A stretch of DNA of 64,000 bases from Sulfuricurvum sp. GTDB taxonomy: Bacteria > Campylobacterota > Campylobacteria > Campylobacterales > Sulfurimonadaceae. This document shows positions 9,308-19,700 of the stretch, one piece after another. The stretch lies in the NCBI RefSeq assembly GCF_030691015.1, contig NZ_JAUYFF010000002.1:124001-188000 (forward strand), read 5' to 3'. The notes below the pieces were generated by a model. It searched no databases. It was not told the origin of the DNA and saw only the letters and a program-made list of their open reading frames with translations. The stretch's first letter is position 1. Each line of letters begins with the position of its first letter. A program made the translations under genes and the position numbers.

Positions 9308-9383
9308 GGGTCAATAGTTCAGTGGTTAGAGCCCCCCGCTCATAACGGGGTTGTCGCAGGTTCAAATCCTGCTTGACCCACCA
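9308..9383 (+). tRNA. tRNA-Met (CAU)
   Basis: A complete 76-nt cloverleaf including encoded CCA: acceptor GGGTCAA/TTGACCC, D arm GTTC...GAGC, anticodon stem CCCCG/CGGGG with loop CTCATAA (anticodon CAT), T arm GCAGG/CCTGC. The anticodon stem lacks the three G:C pairs of an initiator, so it is an elongator Met or a lysidine-modified Ile2 tRNA. Its 3' half from position 9338 is repeated exactly at 28647-28693, marking it as the integration target of the island that follows. Confidence 0.93.
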
Positions 9384-9384
9384 C
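9338..9384 (+). repeat. attL: 47-bp direct repeat in tRNA-Met
   Basis: The stretch from the anticodon loop to one base past the CCA end of tRNA-Met is identical to 28647-28693. This is the classic left attachment site of a tRNA-targeting tyrosine integrase; the tRNA gene stays intact. Confidence 0.9.
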
Positions 9385-9454
9385 CTTTAAATCTCCTATA
9401 TAACGCACTTTTATAGCTACTTCTTGATATTGATAAATAATAGTATTTTAATGC

Positions 9455-9477
9455 GGGTACCGAGTTGGGTACCGACT
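9455..9477 (+). repeat. Putative integrase/excisionase arm site (left)
   Basis: A 23-bp sequence made of two tandem GGTACCGA units (GGGTACCGAGTT then GGGTACCGACT) that recurs with two mismatches at 28520-28542, just upstream of the integrase. One copy near each end of the element is the layout of recombinase arm-binding sites. The role is inferred from position and repetition. Confidence 0.55.
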
Positions 9478-9490
9478 AATAGCTTTTAAT

Positions 9491-9566
9491 GGGTCAATAG
9501 TTCAATGGTTAGAGCCCGCCGCTCATAACGGCGTAGTTGCAGGTTCAAGTCCTGCTTGACCCACCA
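9491..9566 (+). tRNA. tRNA-Met (CAU), second copy inside the island boundary
   Basis: A full 76-nt cloverleaf with CCA: acceptor GGGTCAA/TTGACCC, anticodon stem CGCCG/CGGCG, loop CTCATAA, T arm GCAGG/CCTGC. It differs from the first copy in the anticodon stem, variable loop and T loop, so it is not a recent duplicate. Because attL lies in the first copy, this gene is formally part of the island. It may be a captured tRNA or the mark of an earlier insertion. It could be a Met or an Ile2 species. Confidence 0.92.
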
Positions 9567-9760
9567 TCTTGCATTTCAATATCATCCAATACACTCAATA
9601 AAATCTTTAAAAATCTCTAAAATAGTTGAATTTTGAATAGACGCACTTTAATGGGTACTGGTTATCTTCAAAGTCATTTAAATGTGTAGATATTCGCCTA
9701 TAAATATTCAGCCTCTTTGAGTATAATCATTTAACAAAGAAGCATCAAGGTTGATTATAA

Positions 9761-11500
9761 ATGAGTTTTTCTTCTACAGCGGCGTTTATCTGGTCAGTTG
9801 CCGACCTCCTTCGAGGTGACTACAAGCAATCTGACTATGGCAAGGTTATCTTGCCTTTCACTCTTTTACGTCGTTTGGAATGTGTTTTGGAACCGACACG
9901 CGAAGCAGTTCTCGCTGAATATGAGGCTCGCAAAACTATGGGTATTCCTCTGGAAGTGTTTCTCACCAAAAAATCGAATCAGAGCTTTTACAACACCTCC
10001 AAGTTTTCCCTCTCGACGCTAATGGGAGACGCAGCGAACCTTCGCCACAACCTGGAAACCTACATTGCCGACTTTAGCCCTAACACCCGTGAGGTTTTCG
10101 AGCGATACAAGTTCACCGAACAGCTTGCCTATCTCGATGAATCGAATCTTCTCTATAAAATCGTTGAGAAATTTGCTACCGTCGATCTCCACCCGGATGT
10201 CATCAGTAATCACCAAATGGGATTAGTGTTCGAAGAACTTATCCGCCGATTCGCGGAAGCCTCGAATGAAACGGCAGGGGAACACTTCACTCCTCGTGAT
10301 ATTGTGCGCCTCACTACCTCATTACTCTTTATCGGGGATGATTCGATTCTTACCAAAGCTGGGATCGTTCGCAGTCTTTATGACCCTACCGCCGGTACGG
10401 GTGGATTTCTCTCCTCTGGGAGTGAATACGTTTATGAGATGAATCCCGATGCTAAGCTCGTCACATTTGGACAAGAACTTAACCCTGAATCGTATGCTAT
10501 TTGTAAAGCTGATATGCTGATTAAAGGGCAAGCAGTCGAAAATATCAAATACGGCAATACTCTCAGTGATGATCAGCTCTATGACAAGAAATTTGACTAC
10601 ATGCTCTCCAATCCCCCATTTGGTGTCGAGTGGAAGAAGGTCGAGAAAGAAGTTAAAAAAGAGCATTTAGAAAAGGGCTTCGGTGGTCGTTTCGGTCCCG
10701 GATTGCCTCGTGTAAGTGATGGGTCATTACTATTTCTTCTCCATCTTATCTCCAAAATGCGTCCAAAAGAAGAAGGGGGAAGCCGTATAGGAATCATCCT
10801 CAATGGTTCACCGCTCTTTACCGGTGGAGCGGGTTCGGGTGAGAGTGAGATACGCCGTTACATCTTAGAGAATGATCTGTTAGAGGGTATTGTTGCTATG
10901 CCTACAGATATGTTCTTCAATACCGGTATCGCGACTTATATCTGGATTCTCTCTAACCACAAAGCTCCTGAACGAAAAGGCAAAGTTCAACTGGTTAATG
11001 CGTCTAATTTTGGTGAGAGTATGCGCAAAAATCTGGGGAGCAAGCGTAAACAGCTCAGTGATTCGAGTATAGATGAAATTACCCGTATCTACGGTGTATT
11101 TGAAGAGTCTAAAATTAGCAAGATTTTCGATACCACTGATTTTGGATACCGCCGTATCACGGTTGAGCGTCCGCTGATCGAAGACGGCAAAGTAGTAATA
11201 AGCAAAGGGAAGTCAAAACCCGATACAGCTTTGCGCGATAATGAAAACATCCCTCTTAAAGAAGACATCTACGAGTATTTTAAACGTGAAGTGTTCCCCC
11301 ATGTACCTGATGCGTGGATCAGCGAGGATAAAAAGCACTGCGACACAAAAGACGGGGAAATCGGTATCGTAGGGTACGAGATTCCATTCAATCGTCATTT
11401 CTATGAATACACACCGCCACGAAGTCTGAGTGAGATTGATACAGAGCTGGATAGTATTACCAAAGAGATCCTTGGCCTACTCAACGAGGTACATTCGTGA
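9761..11500 (+). CDS. hsdM: Type I restriction-modification methyltransferase subunit HsdM
   Basis: A 579-residue adenine-N6 methyltransferase. An N-terminal helical HsdM domain ([32 protein letters not shown]) precedes the catalytic domain. The latter has the SAM motif DPTAGTGG starting at residue 208 and the catalytic NPPF motif at 284-287. It methylates the recognition sequence chosen by HsdS, with two HsdM per HsdS. It is the first gene of a rightward operon (hsdM-hsdS-three extra genes-hsdR), overlapping hsdS by a GTGA. A TATAAT lies at 9722-9727 but no good -35 precedes it. Confidence 0.95.
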   Translation: MSFSSTAAFIWSVADLLRGDYKQSDYGKVILPFTLLRRLECVLEPTREAVLAEYEARKTMGIPLEVFLTKKSNQSFYNTSKFSLSTLMGDAANLRHNLETYIADFSPNTREVFERYKFTEQLAYLDESNLLYKIVEKFATVDLHPDVISNHQMGLVFEELIRRFAEASNETAGEHFTPRDIVRLTTSLLFIGDDSILTKAGIVRSLYDPTAGTGGFLSSGSEYVYEMNPDAKLVTFGQELNPESYAICKADMLIKGQAVENIKYGNTLSDDQLYDKKFDYMLSNPPFGVEWKKVEKEVKKEHLEKGFGGRFGPGLPRVSDGSLLFLLHLISKMRPKEEGGSRIGIILNGSPLFTGGAGSGESEIRRYILENDLLEGIVAMPTDMFFNTGIATYIWILSNHKAPERKGKVQLVNASNFGESMRKNLGSKRKQLSDSSIDEITRIYGVFEESKISKIFDTTDFGYRRITVERPLIEDGKVVISKGKSKPDTALRDNENIPLKEDIYEYFKREVFPHVPDAWISEDKKHCDTKDGEIGIVGYEIPFNRHFYEYTPPRSLSEIDTELDSITKEILGLLNEVHS

Positions 11501-12831
11501 GTCGTTACCAACCCTATCCGAGCTACAACGATAGCGGCGTTGAGTGGTTGGGAGAAGTACCAGAGCATTGGAAAGTCTTTCCTATTAAAAGATTATCGCC
11601 AGTACAAAGAGGAGCTTCACCGCGTCCTATTGATAATGCAAAATATTTTGATGATGAAGGCGAATATGCTTGGGTAAGAATTACAGATGTTTCAGCTTCA
11701 AATGGATTGTTAACCGAAACAATTCAACAGTTATCTGATCTTGGGAGCTCTTTGAGTGTCAAAATTCAACCAGGAAGCTTATTTGTTAGTATTGCTGGAT
11801 CCGTTGGAAAACCATGTATCGCTGGGCTAAAAGCATGTATTCATGACGGATTTGTTTATTTTCCATTGCTTAAAATTGATCCAAAGTATTTATACCGAAT
11901 TTTCGAGGCTGGTACCTGTTATCTTGGTCTTGGAAAAATGGGAACCCAACTTAATTTGAATACAGAAACTGTAGGGGGTATATACATTGCATTGCCTCCA
12001 GAAGATGAGTTAAAGAATATTTTATCTTTCCTCGACATCCAAACCGCCAAAATTGATACCCTCATCGCTAAACAACAACGGATGATTGAGCTACTAAAAG
12101 AAAAACGTTCTGCTTTGATCTCTCACGCCGTTACTAAAGGGCTTGACTCAAATGTGAAGATGAAAGATAGCGGGGTTGAGTGGCTGGGGGAAGTGCCAGA
12201 GCATTGGGAAATAAAGAAAATGAAGCATGTAATCAAAAAAATTGAGTCTGGAACGAGTGTCAATGCTTCAAATGAGCCTGCATCTGTAACTGAATTTGGT
12301 GTCCTCAAAACTAGTTGTGTTTATACTGGGCAATTTGATCCAAATGAAAACAAAACAGTTATTCCTGAAGAAATCATGCGATTATCATGTCCATTACAAG
12401 AAAATACATTGATTGTAAGTAGAATGAATACTCCAGATCTTGTTGGTGCTGCTGGTTTGGTAACATTCGCACCTAAAAATATTTATTTGCCTGATCGATT
12501 ATGGCAGGTCAGTTTTGATTTTGCTGTTCCTGCTTTTATTCATTATTTAACACTCACAGGCGTTTACAGAAGTTATATCCAAACTGTTTGCGCTGGAACA
12601 AGCGCTAGCATGCAAAATCTATCTCAAGATAATTTTAGAGATTTCACTTTTGCCTTACCGGATAATCAAGAGCAGCGAGTCATTGCTGATTATCTATGCA
12701 CTCAAACTGCGAAAATTGATATCCTTATCGCTAAAGCCCGTCAAGCAATAGAGCTGATGAAAGAACGGCGAACGGCTTTGATCTCTGCGGCGATTACGGG
12801 GAAAATTGATGTGAGGGGAGTCTACAGTTGA
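11497..12831 (+). CDS. hsdS: Type I restriction-modification specificity subunit HsdS
   Basis: A 444-residue specificity subunit with the expected two-fold architecture. [14 protein letters not shown] opens each half (about residues 11 and 224). Each half has its own target-recognition domain, ending in a conserved helix [28 protein letters not shown] or [28 protein letters not shown]. The two target-recognition domains differ, so a bipartite asymmetric DNA target is expected; its bases cannot be read from the protein. It starts with GTG overlapping the hsdM stop. Confidence 0.94.
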   Translation: MSRYQPYPSYNDSGVEWLGEVPEHWKVFPIKRLSPVQRGASPRPIDNAKYFDDEGEYAWVRITDVSASNGLLTETIQQLSDLGSSLSVKIQPGSLFVSIAGSVGKPCIAGLKACIHDGFVYFPLLKIDPKYLYRIFEAGTCYLGLGKMGTQLNLNTETVGGIYIALPPEDELKNILSFLDIQTAKIDTLIAKQQRMIELLKEKRSALISHAVTKGLDSNVKMKDSGVEWLGEVPEHWEIKKMKHVIKKIESGTSVNASNEPASVTEFGVLKTSCVYTGQFDPNENKTVIPEEIMRLSCPLQENTLIVSRMNTPDLVGAAGLVTFAPKNIYLPDRLWQVSFDFAVPAFIHYLTLTGVYRSYIQTVCAGTSASMQNLSQDNFRDFTFALPDNQEQRVIADYLCTQTAKIDILIAKARQAIELMKERRTALISAAITGKIDVRGVYS

Positions 12832-14426
12832 GTCAAGAAATGTGTTCGTATTATGCAGATGGGTGTGGATTGCCAAAATTTGATGGATATCAAGAATGCA
12901 TACTTCATTGCCCTAAAAATAAAATAATACGTGACAACAAATTGCATTTTGCAGAACTCAACAGCTTTTACTTAGAACTTTGCAAGCATATAGTTAATCA
13001 AATTTTTAAGGGTACTACGGAAACAACTTTTTTTAGTAAAAGTATCGTGACATCTATTTTAAAAAGGGAATCATTACACCCAGATATACAGAATAATATT
13101 CAGCATATTCGCGAGCGATTACAAAATAAAACTATTGTATTGAACCATATTGCATTTCCAAAATACGATAGTAGAGAGCCTTTTGATTATATGCCTATAT
13201 TGCAACAACTTGGAAAAATACATTTCAATTACTGTCAATTTTATGTGGGACGAATAGCACTGCCATCTACAGAATGCTTCTTCCAAGATTGTGAGTTTTT
13301 CGAGCATTGGTCTCTTTATGATTATCCAGTTTTAAAAAATATTGACAATGTAGTCTATCAACAATGTCGTTTTCACAATAGTGTCTCTGCCGCTGGTACT
13401 GAGAATGATGATGAACGATTTCAACTAACTCATCAGCAGTTTAATAATTGTCATTTTGATAAAGAACTTGCTTTTGAATACATTGATGCCAAAGAACCGA
13501 TTTTTGCAAATTCGGATGAATTACGATCAAACATTAAAAAGCTGAAGGTATATCACAGTAATTTTGAAAAAGGATTCGTTCTCAATGACTATATAATCGA
13601 GTCAGCTTATTTCGAAAACAGTGTATTTGATGAGAAGTTTGAGTTCAAATATAATAGAGTGAATGCTTTCGAAATAGATGATTGTAATTTCAAAAAGATC
13701 GCTGATTTTTTTGAAAGCACTTTTGAAAAATTCAAAATACATAAGAGTATTTTTGATAACTTTACCGGTTTTGAATTATGCCAATTTGGCAAAGAAATAG
13801 ACCCAAAGAATAGAGACTATATCGCCCTTTTTGAATATGTGACTTTTTCAAATTTCGTCAATTTTCGTAATACACATTTTTATTCAGGTTTAGACATCGA
13901 CAATATTAATTTGAAAGATTCCCCCAATTTTTTAAATACTGAAATAGGTTTTTCAAACACGACACGAGAAACATTTCGGATAGTCAAAAACTCTTTTGAC
14001 AAAATCGGGAATCATATTGATGCCAATCACTTTTTTGCTTTGGAGATGCGGAAACATAAAGAAGATCTTTTGAAAGAAGATGGCAAAAAAACTGAAAAGC
14101 TTGTATTTTGGTTCAATGAGTCAATTTCAGAATTTGGCCAAAACTATCTGAGACCAATCTGTATTTTTGTAGCTTTGAGTTTACTATTTTACTTACTGAG
14201 CATTGGATATGAGCGAGAATGGTTATATATATTCAATGAACCAGTAAATCATATATTAGGATCGATCGCTGGGTTTTTTAATGGTCTCGCGAAATCCCTT
14301 TTACCTTTTGATAGCAAGCTGCTCAAAAAAGGAATGGAATTTATAAGTCTATGGTTCTATATTGCATTTTCGGTGTTAATGTGGCAAATTATAGTTGCTG
14401 TTAAGCGGCATACGAAAAGGGAGTAG
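12828..14426 (+). CDS. Pentapeptide-like membrane protein of unknown function
   Basis: A 532-residue protein not recognised as a named family. It has a Cys/His-rich N terminus (CSYYADGCG ... CILHCPKNK) that could bind a metal. A long middle region (about 120-400) holds irregular phenylalanine-rich strands such as YFENSVFDEKF, DDCNFKKIADF and HKSIFDNFTGF, resembling pentapeptide-repeat beta helices. Two C-terminal membrane segments follow (LRPICIFVALSLLFYLLSI and LWFYIAFSVLMWQIIVAV). The frame starts with TTG overlapping the hsdS stop; an ATG follows five codons in (12840). It is translationally coupled to the restriction operon and next to a KAP NTPase, suggesting a membrane-bound sensor or effector with that NTPase. 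Confidence 0.75.
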   Translation: MSQEMCSYYADGCGLPKFDGYQECILHCPKNKIIRDNKLHFAELNSFYLELCKHIVNQIFKGTTETTFFSKSIVTSILKRESLHPDIQNNIQHIRERLQNKTIVLNHIAFPKYDSREPFDYMPILQQLGKIHFNYCQFYVGRIALPSTECFFQDCEFFEHWSLYDYPVLKNIDNVVYQQCRFHNSVSAAGTENDDERFQLTHQQFNNCHFDKELAFEYIDAKEPIFANSDELRSNIKKLKVYHSNFEKGFVLNDYIIESAYFENSVFDEKFEFKYNRVNAFEIDDCNFKKIADFFESTFEKFKIHKSIFDNFTGFELCQFGKEIDPKNRDYIALFEYVTFSNFVNFRNTHFYSGLDIDNINLKDSPNFLNTEIGFSNTTRETFRIVKNSFDKIGNHIDANHFFALEMRKHKEDLLKEDGKKTEKLVFWFNESISEFGQNYLRPICIFVALSLLFYLLSIGYEREWLYIFNEPVNHILGSIAGFFNGLAKSLLPFDSKLLKKGMEFISLWFYIAFSVLMWQIIVAVKRHTKRE

Positions 14427-14427
14427 A

Positions 14428-14490
14428 ATGACCAATCAACAAAGAAATATTCTCGAAATAATAAATATCTATTTGAAGGGAATTGTATGA
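14428..14490 (+). CDS. Possible 20-residue leader ORF before the KAP NTPase
   Basis: A short frame MTNQQRNILEIINIYLKGIV starts one base after the preceding gene's TAG stop, within reach of an AAAAGGGAG, and ends in a TGA that overlaps the ATG of the KAP gene (ATGA). It could couple translation of the two genes. It may also be chance; no homology is recognised. Confidence 0.3.
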   Translation: MTNQQRNILEIINIYLKGIV

Positions 14491-15824
14491 GTGATCCTCT
14501 TTTATCTTTACCACAACCATCTGCAACCATTCAAAAACCTTTTGATGGCGATAAGTTCAGTAGAAAACAGCTTGCAGAGCAGTTAACGGCTTATCTTTAT
14601 CGGCTTTCTTCTGGTGCGGTACTCGCTATCGACGCTCCATGGGGTGAAGGGAAAACATGGTTTGGAAAAAACTGGGCAGAGCATCTTAAAAACGATTCAT
14701 ATAAAGTTATTTATATCGATGCTTTTGAACAGGACTATATCGAAGATCCCTTTATGCTCATTAGTGCTGAAATAATGGAGATTATCGATGATGGTATTGT
14801 AGAGGATTTCAAACAAAGCAGTTTGAATGTCACCAAAGCGTTGCTTCCGATTGCAGTTAAAGCTTTATTCAATGTAAGTGGCAGAGTTTTATTAGGCACC
14901 AGTAATATCACAGAAGAAGTAAGTGCAGCGCTGAGTGAAAGCATAGATGAGTCTGGCAATCTTATGAGTGAATGGATCAAAAATAATCTCGAAAGCCATA
15001 CACAAAACAAAATGGCAATGCGTCAATTTAAAGAATCTCTGGCCGATTTCGCACAATCACAGGATAGACCAGTTGTTATTTTCATTGATGAACTGGATCG
15101 TTGTCAGCCGACCTTTGCAGTAAAATTAATCGAACGTATCAAGCATTTCTTCGACGTACCCAATCTCGTATTTGTTCTTCTTCTCAATCGAGAGCAACTT
15201 GAAAAAGCAGTACGCGGTGTGTATGGAAATGATACGGATGCGGCAACCTATTTGGGTAAATTTGTCAATTTCTTTTTCCAATTGCCAAAGCCAGATGGTT
15301 TGGATAGCCATTATGCGGAACAAAAATATACTTCTTTTATAGAGCATACTTTTTCTCGTTATCAATTTTCCGTTGATGAAAACTGTAATACATTTATAAG
15401 ATATTTAGTCTTTTGGGCGATAGAATATAAGCTTTCATTGAGAGATATTGAAAAAATCATTGCTTATTATGCATTTGCTTACCCGGTACATAAACTGAAT
15501 TATCTAATGGTGTATGTCATTATGCTAAAACTCAAACATAATGACCTTTTCCTGAGTTTAAAACAGAATGACCATCAAGCTCATGAGATTGCAAAAAAAC
15601 AAATTGAAGACTTGATAAGAAAAGCAGAAAAAAATGAGAACTCAACCGCGCAACGGGTTCTTGCTATGGTTAAAGAATGGCATGAAGCTCATATCAATGA
15701 CTTCAAAGAAGTGGGTGAAAATTTCAAGGCAATTGAACGTGATCTTTTTGCTACAGGAACGGATTTAAGTGGTATTTTTAAATATCTTGCTAAAAAAATT
15801 GAGTTGACGATGGGAGTGCAGTGA
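14487..15824 (+). CDS. KAP-family P-loop NTPase
   Basis: A 445-residue NTPase. Walker A is GEGKTW (G53-T57), preceded by AIDAPW, and Walker B is VVIFIDELDRCQP (D201, E202, D204). The DELDRC form and the FVLLLNREQLEKAVRGVYG segment after it are typical of the KAP family, which is STAND/AAA-related and often membrane-linked, with several members in phage defence. Here the protein has no clear membrane segment of its own. It lies between two membrane proteins, overlapping the next gene by a TGATG, so it probably works with them as a complex inside the R-M operon. Confidence 0.85.
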   Translation: MSDPLLSLPQPSATIQKPFDGDKFSRKQLAEQLTAYLYRLSSGAVLAIDAPWGEGKTWFGKNWAEHLKNDSYKVIYIDAFEQDYIEDPFMLISAEIMEIIDDGIVEDFKQSSLNVTKALLPIAVKALFNVSGRVLLGTSNITEEVSAALSESIDESGNLMSEWIKNNLESHTQNKMAMRQFKESLADFAQSQDRPVVIFIDELDRCQPTFAVKLIERIKHFFDVPNLVFVLLLNREQLEKAVRGVYGNDTDAATYLGKFVNFFFQLPKPDGLDSHYAEQKYTSFIEHTFSRYQFSVDENCNTFIRYLVFWAIEYKLSLRDIEKIIAYYAFAYPVHKLNYLMVYVIMLKLKHNDLFLSLKQNDHQAHEIAKKQIEDLIRKAEKNENSTAQRVLAMVKEWHEAHINDFKEVGENFKAIERDLFATGTDLSGIFKYLAKKIELTMGVQ

Positions 15825-16741
15825 TGGGAGAAGAACTAAAAAATTCTATCAAAGCAAAGCTGTATGATTTTGCTTATACGCCATTTATGAGCTCCTATGT
15901 TATCTCATGGATTTTATTCAACCACAAATATTTATTGGTTTATTTTGGCACCAGTATGCTTGATCATAAACTTCTTTATTTGGGAGAATGTCATGTGGAA
16001 TTTTTATTTCCATTATATTTCGCATTGATTTATGTGTTCGTATATCCGGCAATCGGACTAGTGTTTTACTATGTGACATTATGGTACAACAAAAAGTCAA
16101 TGAAAATAAAGCAACAAATTGAAGATGAAACTCCAATAACACAGGAACAAGCACGAGAAATTAGACGTGAACATTACAAATTGGCTGATGAGAGAGATCA
16201 GGCGCTTGAAAAACTCAAAGAAAGCCAAAAAGAGCATACTCAAGCGCTTGCAAATACACTGAAGCCCCTACAAGAACAGATTGAATCTTATTACTCCACT
16301 CAAAAAGTGTCAGATGAACTGATACAGAAGTTGGAAGCTGAAAATGAATCGTTGAAAAAATCCTTGGAAAATCTACCTGCTATCACAGCAGAACGAGATG
16401 AACTCAAAGAGAAATTCGGCAATATAAAGCGTGTAGATTTAAAAACTCGTACAGTTAGCGATGCATTTTCTGAAACGGATATTACAAAAGAAGAAGATGT
16501 TATTGTAGAAGATGATCGTACAAAAGTTTTGAGATATTTTTATGAGGGGAATTATAAAACGACAACTGAAACTACTGCGATTGATCAGATAGTTAATTTC
16601 ACGAAATTGGCACGTCCAAAAATAAAATTGATATATGATCAGTTGTTATCAGAGAGAATTTTGAATAAAAGTGATCGAGGCTATGTTAGTATAACTGATA
16701 GTGGAAATAAAATGTTAGTTGAGCTTTTTGATCATGAGTAA
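15824..16741 (+). CDS. Membrane protein with coiled coil and winged-helix-like C terminus
   Basis: A 305-residue protein of unknown family. Two membrane segments lie near the N terminus (about YVISWILFNHKYLLVYF and FLFPLYFALIYVFVYPAIGLVFYYV). A long charged coiled coil follows (about 90-205). A C-terminal segment of about 80 residues (VLRYFYEGNY ... IDQIVNFTKLARPKIKLIYDQLLSERIL ... GYVSITDSGNKMLVELF) has the look of a winged helix ending in a hydrophobic wing. The ATG at 15824 overlaps the KAP stop and is preferred to the GTG at 15821. Together with the KAP NTPase it may form a membrane-tethered sensor. Confidence 0.72.
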   Translation: MGEELKNSIKAKLYDFAYTPFMSSYVISWILFNHKYLLVYFGTSMLDHKLLYLGECHVEFLFPLYFALIYVFVYPAIGLVFYYVTLWYNKKSMKIKQQIEDETPITQEQAREIRREHYKLADERDQALEKLKESQKEHTQALANTLKPLQEQIESYYSTQKVSDELIQKLEAENESLKKSLENLPAITAERDELKEKFGNIKRVDLKTRTVSDAFSETDITKEEDVIVEDDRTKVLRYFYEGNYKTTTETTAIDQIVNFTKLARPKIKLIYDQLLSERILNKSDRGYVSITDSGNKMLVELFDHE

Positions 16742-16770
16742 AAATGCACTAATGCTTATGGAGTCAAGAT

Positions 16771-19700
16771 ATGAGTAAACACAAAGAGATTACTTTCGAA
16801 ACCGAGATCGTCGAGTATCTAACGAATCATCAATGGATAGAAGGTTCCAGTGATGGCTACGATAAATCTCTTGCCCTCTACCCCGAAGATCTTATCACCT
16901 ATATTCAAACCACTCAGCCCTCTGAATACGAAAAGTTTTCCAAACGTCATCAAAGCAATACAGATGTAGCCCTATGCCGCCATGTCGCCTCGATGATGGA
17001 TAAACAAGGCTCACTCTATTTCCTCCGGCACGAGCTAAAAGAGATTAATGCCCGTTTCAAACTCTGTCAGTTCAAACCTGACCTGCATTCCGAAAAGCTC
17101 CAAGCCGATTATGACGCCAATATCCTCCGTGTAGTACGTCAAGTCTACTATTCTGAGCATAATCGCAATAGCATCGATTTGGTTCTTTTTCTTAACGGTA
17201 TCCCGGTTGCTACTATCGAGTTAAAAACCGATTTTACTCAGAACGTCCAAGATGCCATTAATCAGTACAAATATGACCGCAACCCAAAAGATCCCGCCAC
17301 GAAGCACGAAGAACCGCTATTGGCTTTTAAACGACGCTCACTGGTACATTTTGCGGTGAGTACCGATGAAGTGTATATGACGAGCCAGCTCAAAGGGAAA
17401 GATACGTTTTTCTTACCGTTTAACAAAGGCAATGATGGAGCGGCCGGCAACCCTCATAATCCTAACGGGTATGCGACATCGTATCTGTGGGAAGAAGTAT
17501 TCTCCAAAGATACGTGGTTAAAGATCATCGGCCGCTATATCCACCTCGAAGTCAAAGAGAAAGAGGACTTCACTGGGAAAAAATACAAAAGCGAAAGCAT
17601 CATCTTTCCTCGCTATCACCAGTTGGATGTCGTTACGGCACTTATTGAGGATTCCAAAGTTAACGGTGCCGGTCAGCGTTATCTGATTCAACACAGTGCC
17701 GGTAGCGGGAAATCAAACTCGATCGCATGGCTAGCTCATCAGCTTTCATCACTACACAGTGAGACCAGTGCGCGGATTTTTAACTCGGTCATCGTAATCA
17801 CCGATCGAACGGTTCTTGATTCTCAGCTCCAAGAGACTATCTCTCAGTTCGAACATAAAAATGGCGTAGTGGTTGCAATTAATAGAGAAGATGGAGAAGG
17901 GAGTAAATCCGAACAATTGGTAAATGCTCTTGAACGAGGAGCAGCGATCATTATTGTAACTATCCAAACCTTCCCGTTTGTCATCGATGCGATACGTGAA
18001 AGAACTACGCTAAAAGGGAAAACCTACGCTATTATCGCCGATGAAGCGCACTCCTCACAAACCGGTGCAACGGCTAAAAAGCTTCGTGAAGTTTTGACAA
18101 CACAACAGATCGAAGAGGATGAAGAGATTAGTGCGGAAGATGTTATTGCTGCTGCACTCACTGCGCGATCTGAGAGTGACAATATCAGTTATTTCGCTTT
18201 TACCGCTACTCCGAAGAGTAAAACGCTTCAAATGTTCGGAACGCTTCCTGACCCGACCCGTCCGGCGGCATCCGATAATATCCCTCTTCCGTTTCACTCG
18301 TATACTATGCGTCAGGCGATCGAAGAAGGATTTATTATCGATGTACTGAAATCCTACACAACGTATGATCTTGCCTACAAGCTTGCAACTGCTGAAGGCG
18401 AGCGAGAAGTGGACGCAAAAAAAGCGAAAGTGCAACTGGCGAAATGGGTCAAACTACACCCTTATAACATCTCTCAAAAAATCCAGATCATTATCGAGCA
18501 TTTTCGTACCCATATAGCGCATCTCCTCGATGGTCAAGCCAAGGCAATGGTTGTCACCGGTTCACGTAAAGAGGCGGTACGGTATAAACTGGCGTTTGAT
18601 AAATACATCCATGAGAATAGCTACCCCAACATTGCAGCCATGGTTGCTTTTTCTGGGAGTGTGATCGATGATGTTGAAGGAATAACCAACGAATACACCG
18701 AAGCAAATATGAATCCGAATCTCAAAGGGCGTGATATGCGCAAAGCCTTTGATAGTGACGATTATCAGGTGATGATCGTTGCCAACAAATTTCAAACCGG
18801 CTTCGATCAGCCCAAATTGTGTGCCATGTATGTGGACAAGAAACTGAGCGGTGTCGAAGCGGTACAAACTCTCTCACGTCTCAACCGTACCTATCCGGGG
18901 AAAGATGTGGTCTTTATCCTCGATTTTTTCAATAAAGCCGATGAGATTAAAGAGGCATTTGATCCTTACTATACCACCGCTGCTTTGACCGATGTGAGTG
19001 ATCCGAATATCGTGCATGAGATCGAAATGAAACTAAGCGCATTTGGAATTTATACTCAAAACGAGGTAGAACAATTCGCACAAGCCTACTTCGATCCCAA
19101 AGGGAAACAAGAGGCAATGTCCGCCGCAGTTAAGCCGGCAAGTGAACGCTATAAGACACGCTATAAAGCAGCACTGGAAGCAATTAATTCAGCCAATATC
19201 GCACTCACTCATGCGAAAGAAAACAAAGATGAAGCGGGTATTCATAATGCCGAGCGTGATATTACCTCTGCGAAAGAAGATAAAGATGCACTCGATCTTT
19301 TCAAAAAAGACCTTGGAACCTTTATTCGAATGTATGAATTTCTCTCACAGATTGTTGACTATGAAGATGCCGATCTTGAAAAACTATGCGCGTATGCGCG
19401 GGGACTTCTTCCGAATCTCAAAGTCATTGATATCACCCCACCTATCGATATTGGCAATGTTGAAATGACACACTACAGTCTACGAAATAAAAAAGTACAG
19501 TCTATTAATCTGGATAATGGAACGATTAAACCTGATGGTCCCGGTGGTGGCGTTGCCCGTGATCCTGAAACAGATACGATAGAGCATATTGTCGAAAAGA
19601 TGAATGAACTCTTTGCCGGTGAACTGACAGATGATGATAAACTCAACTACGCACGTACTATCAAAGATAAAGTGATGGAGAACTCGAAAGTAGTCGAACA

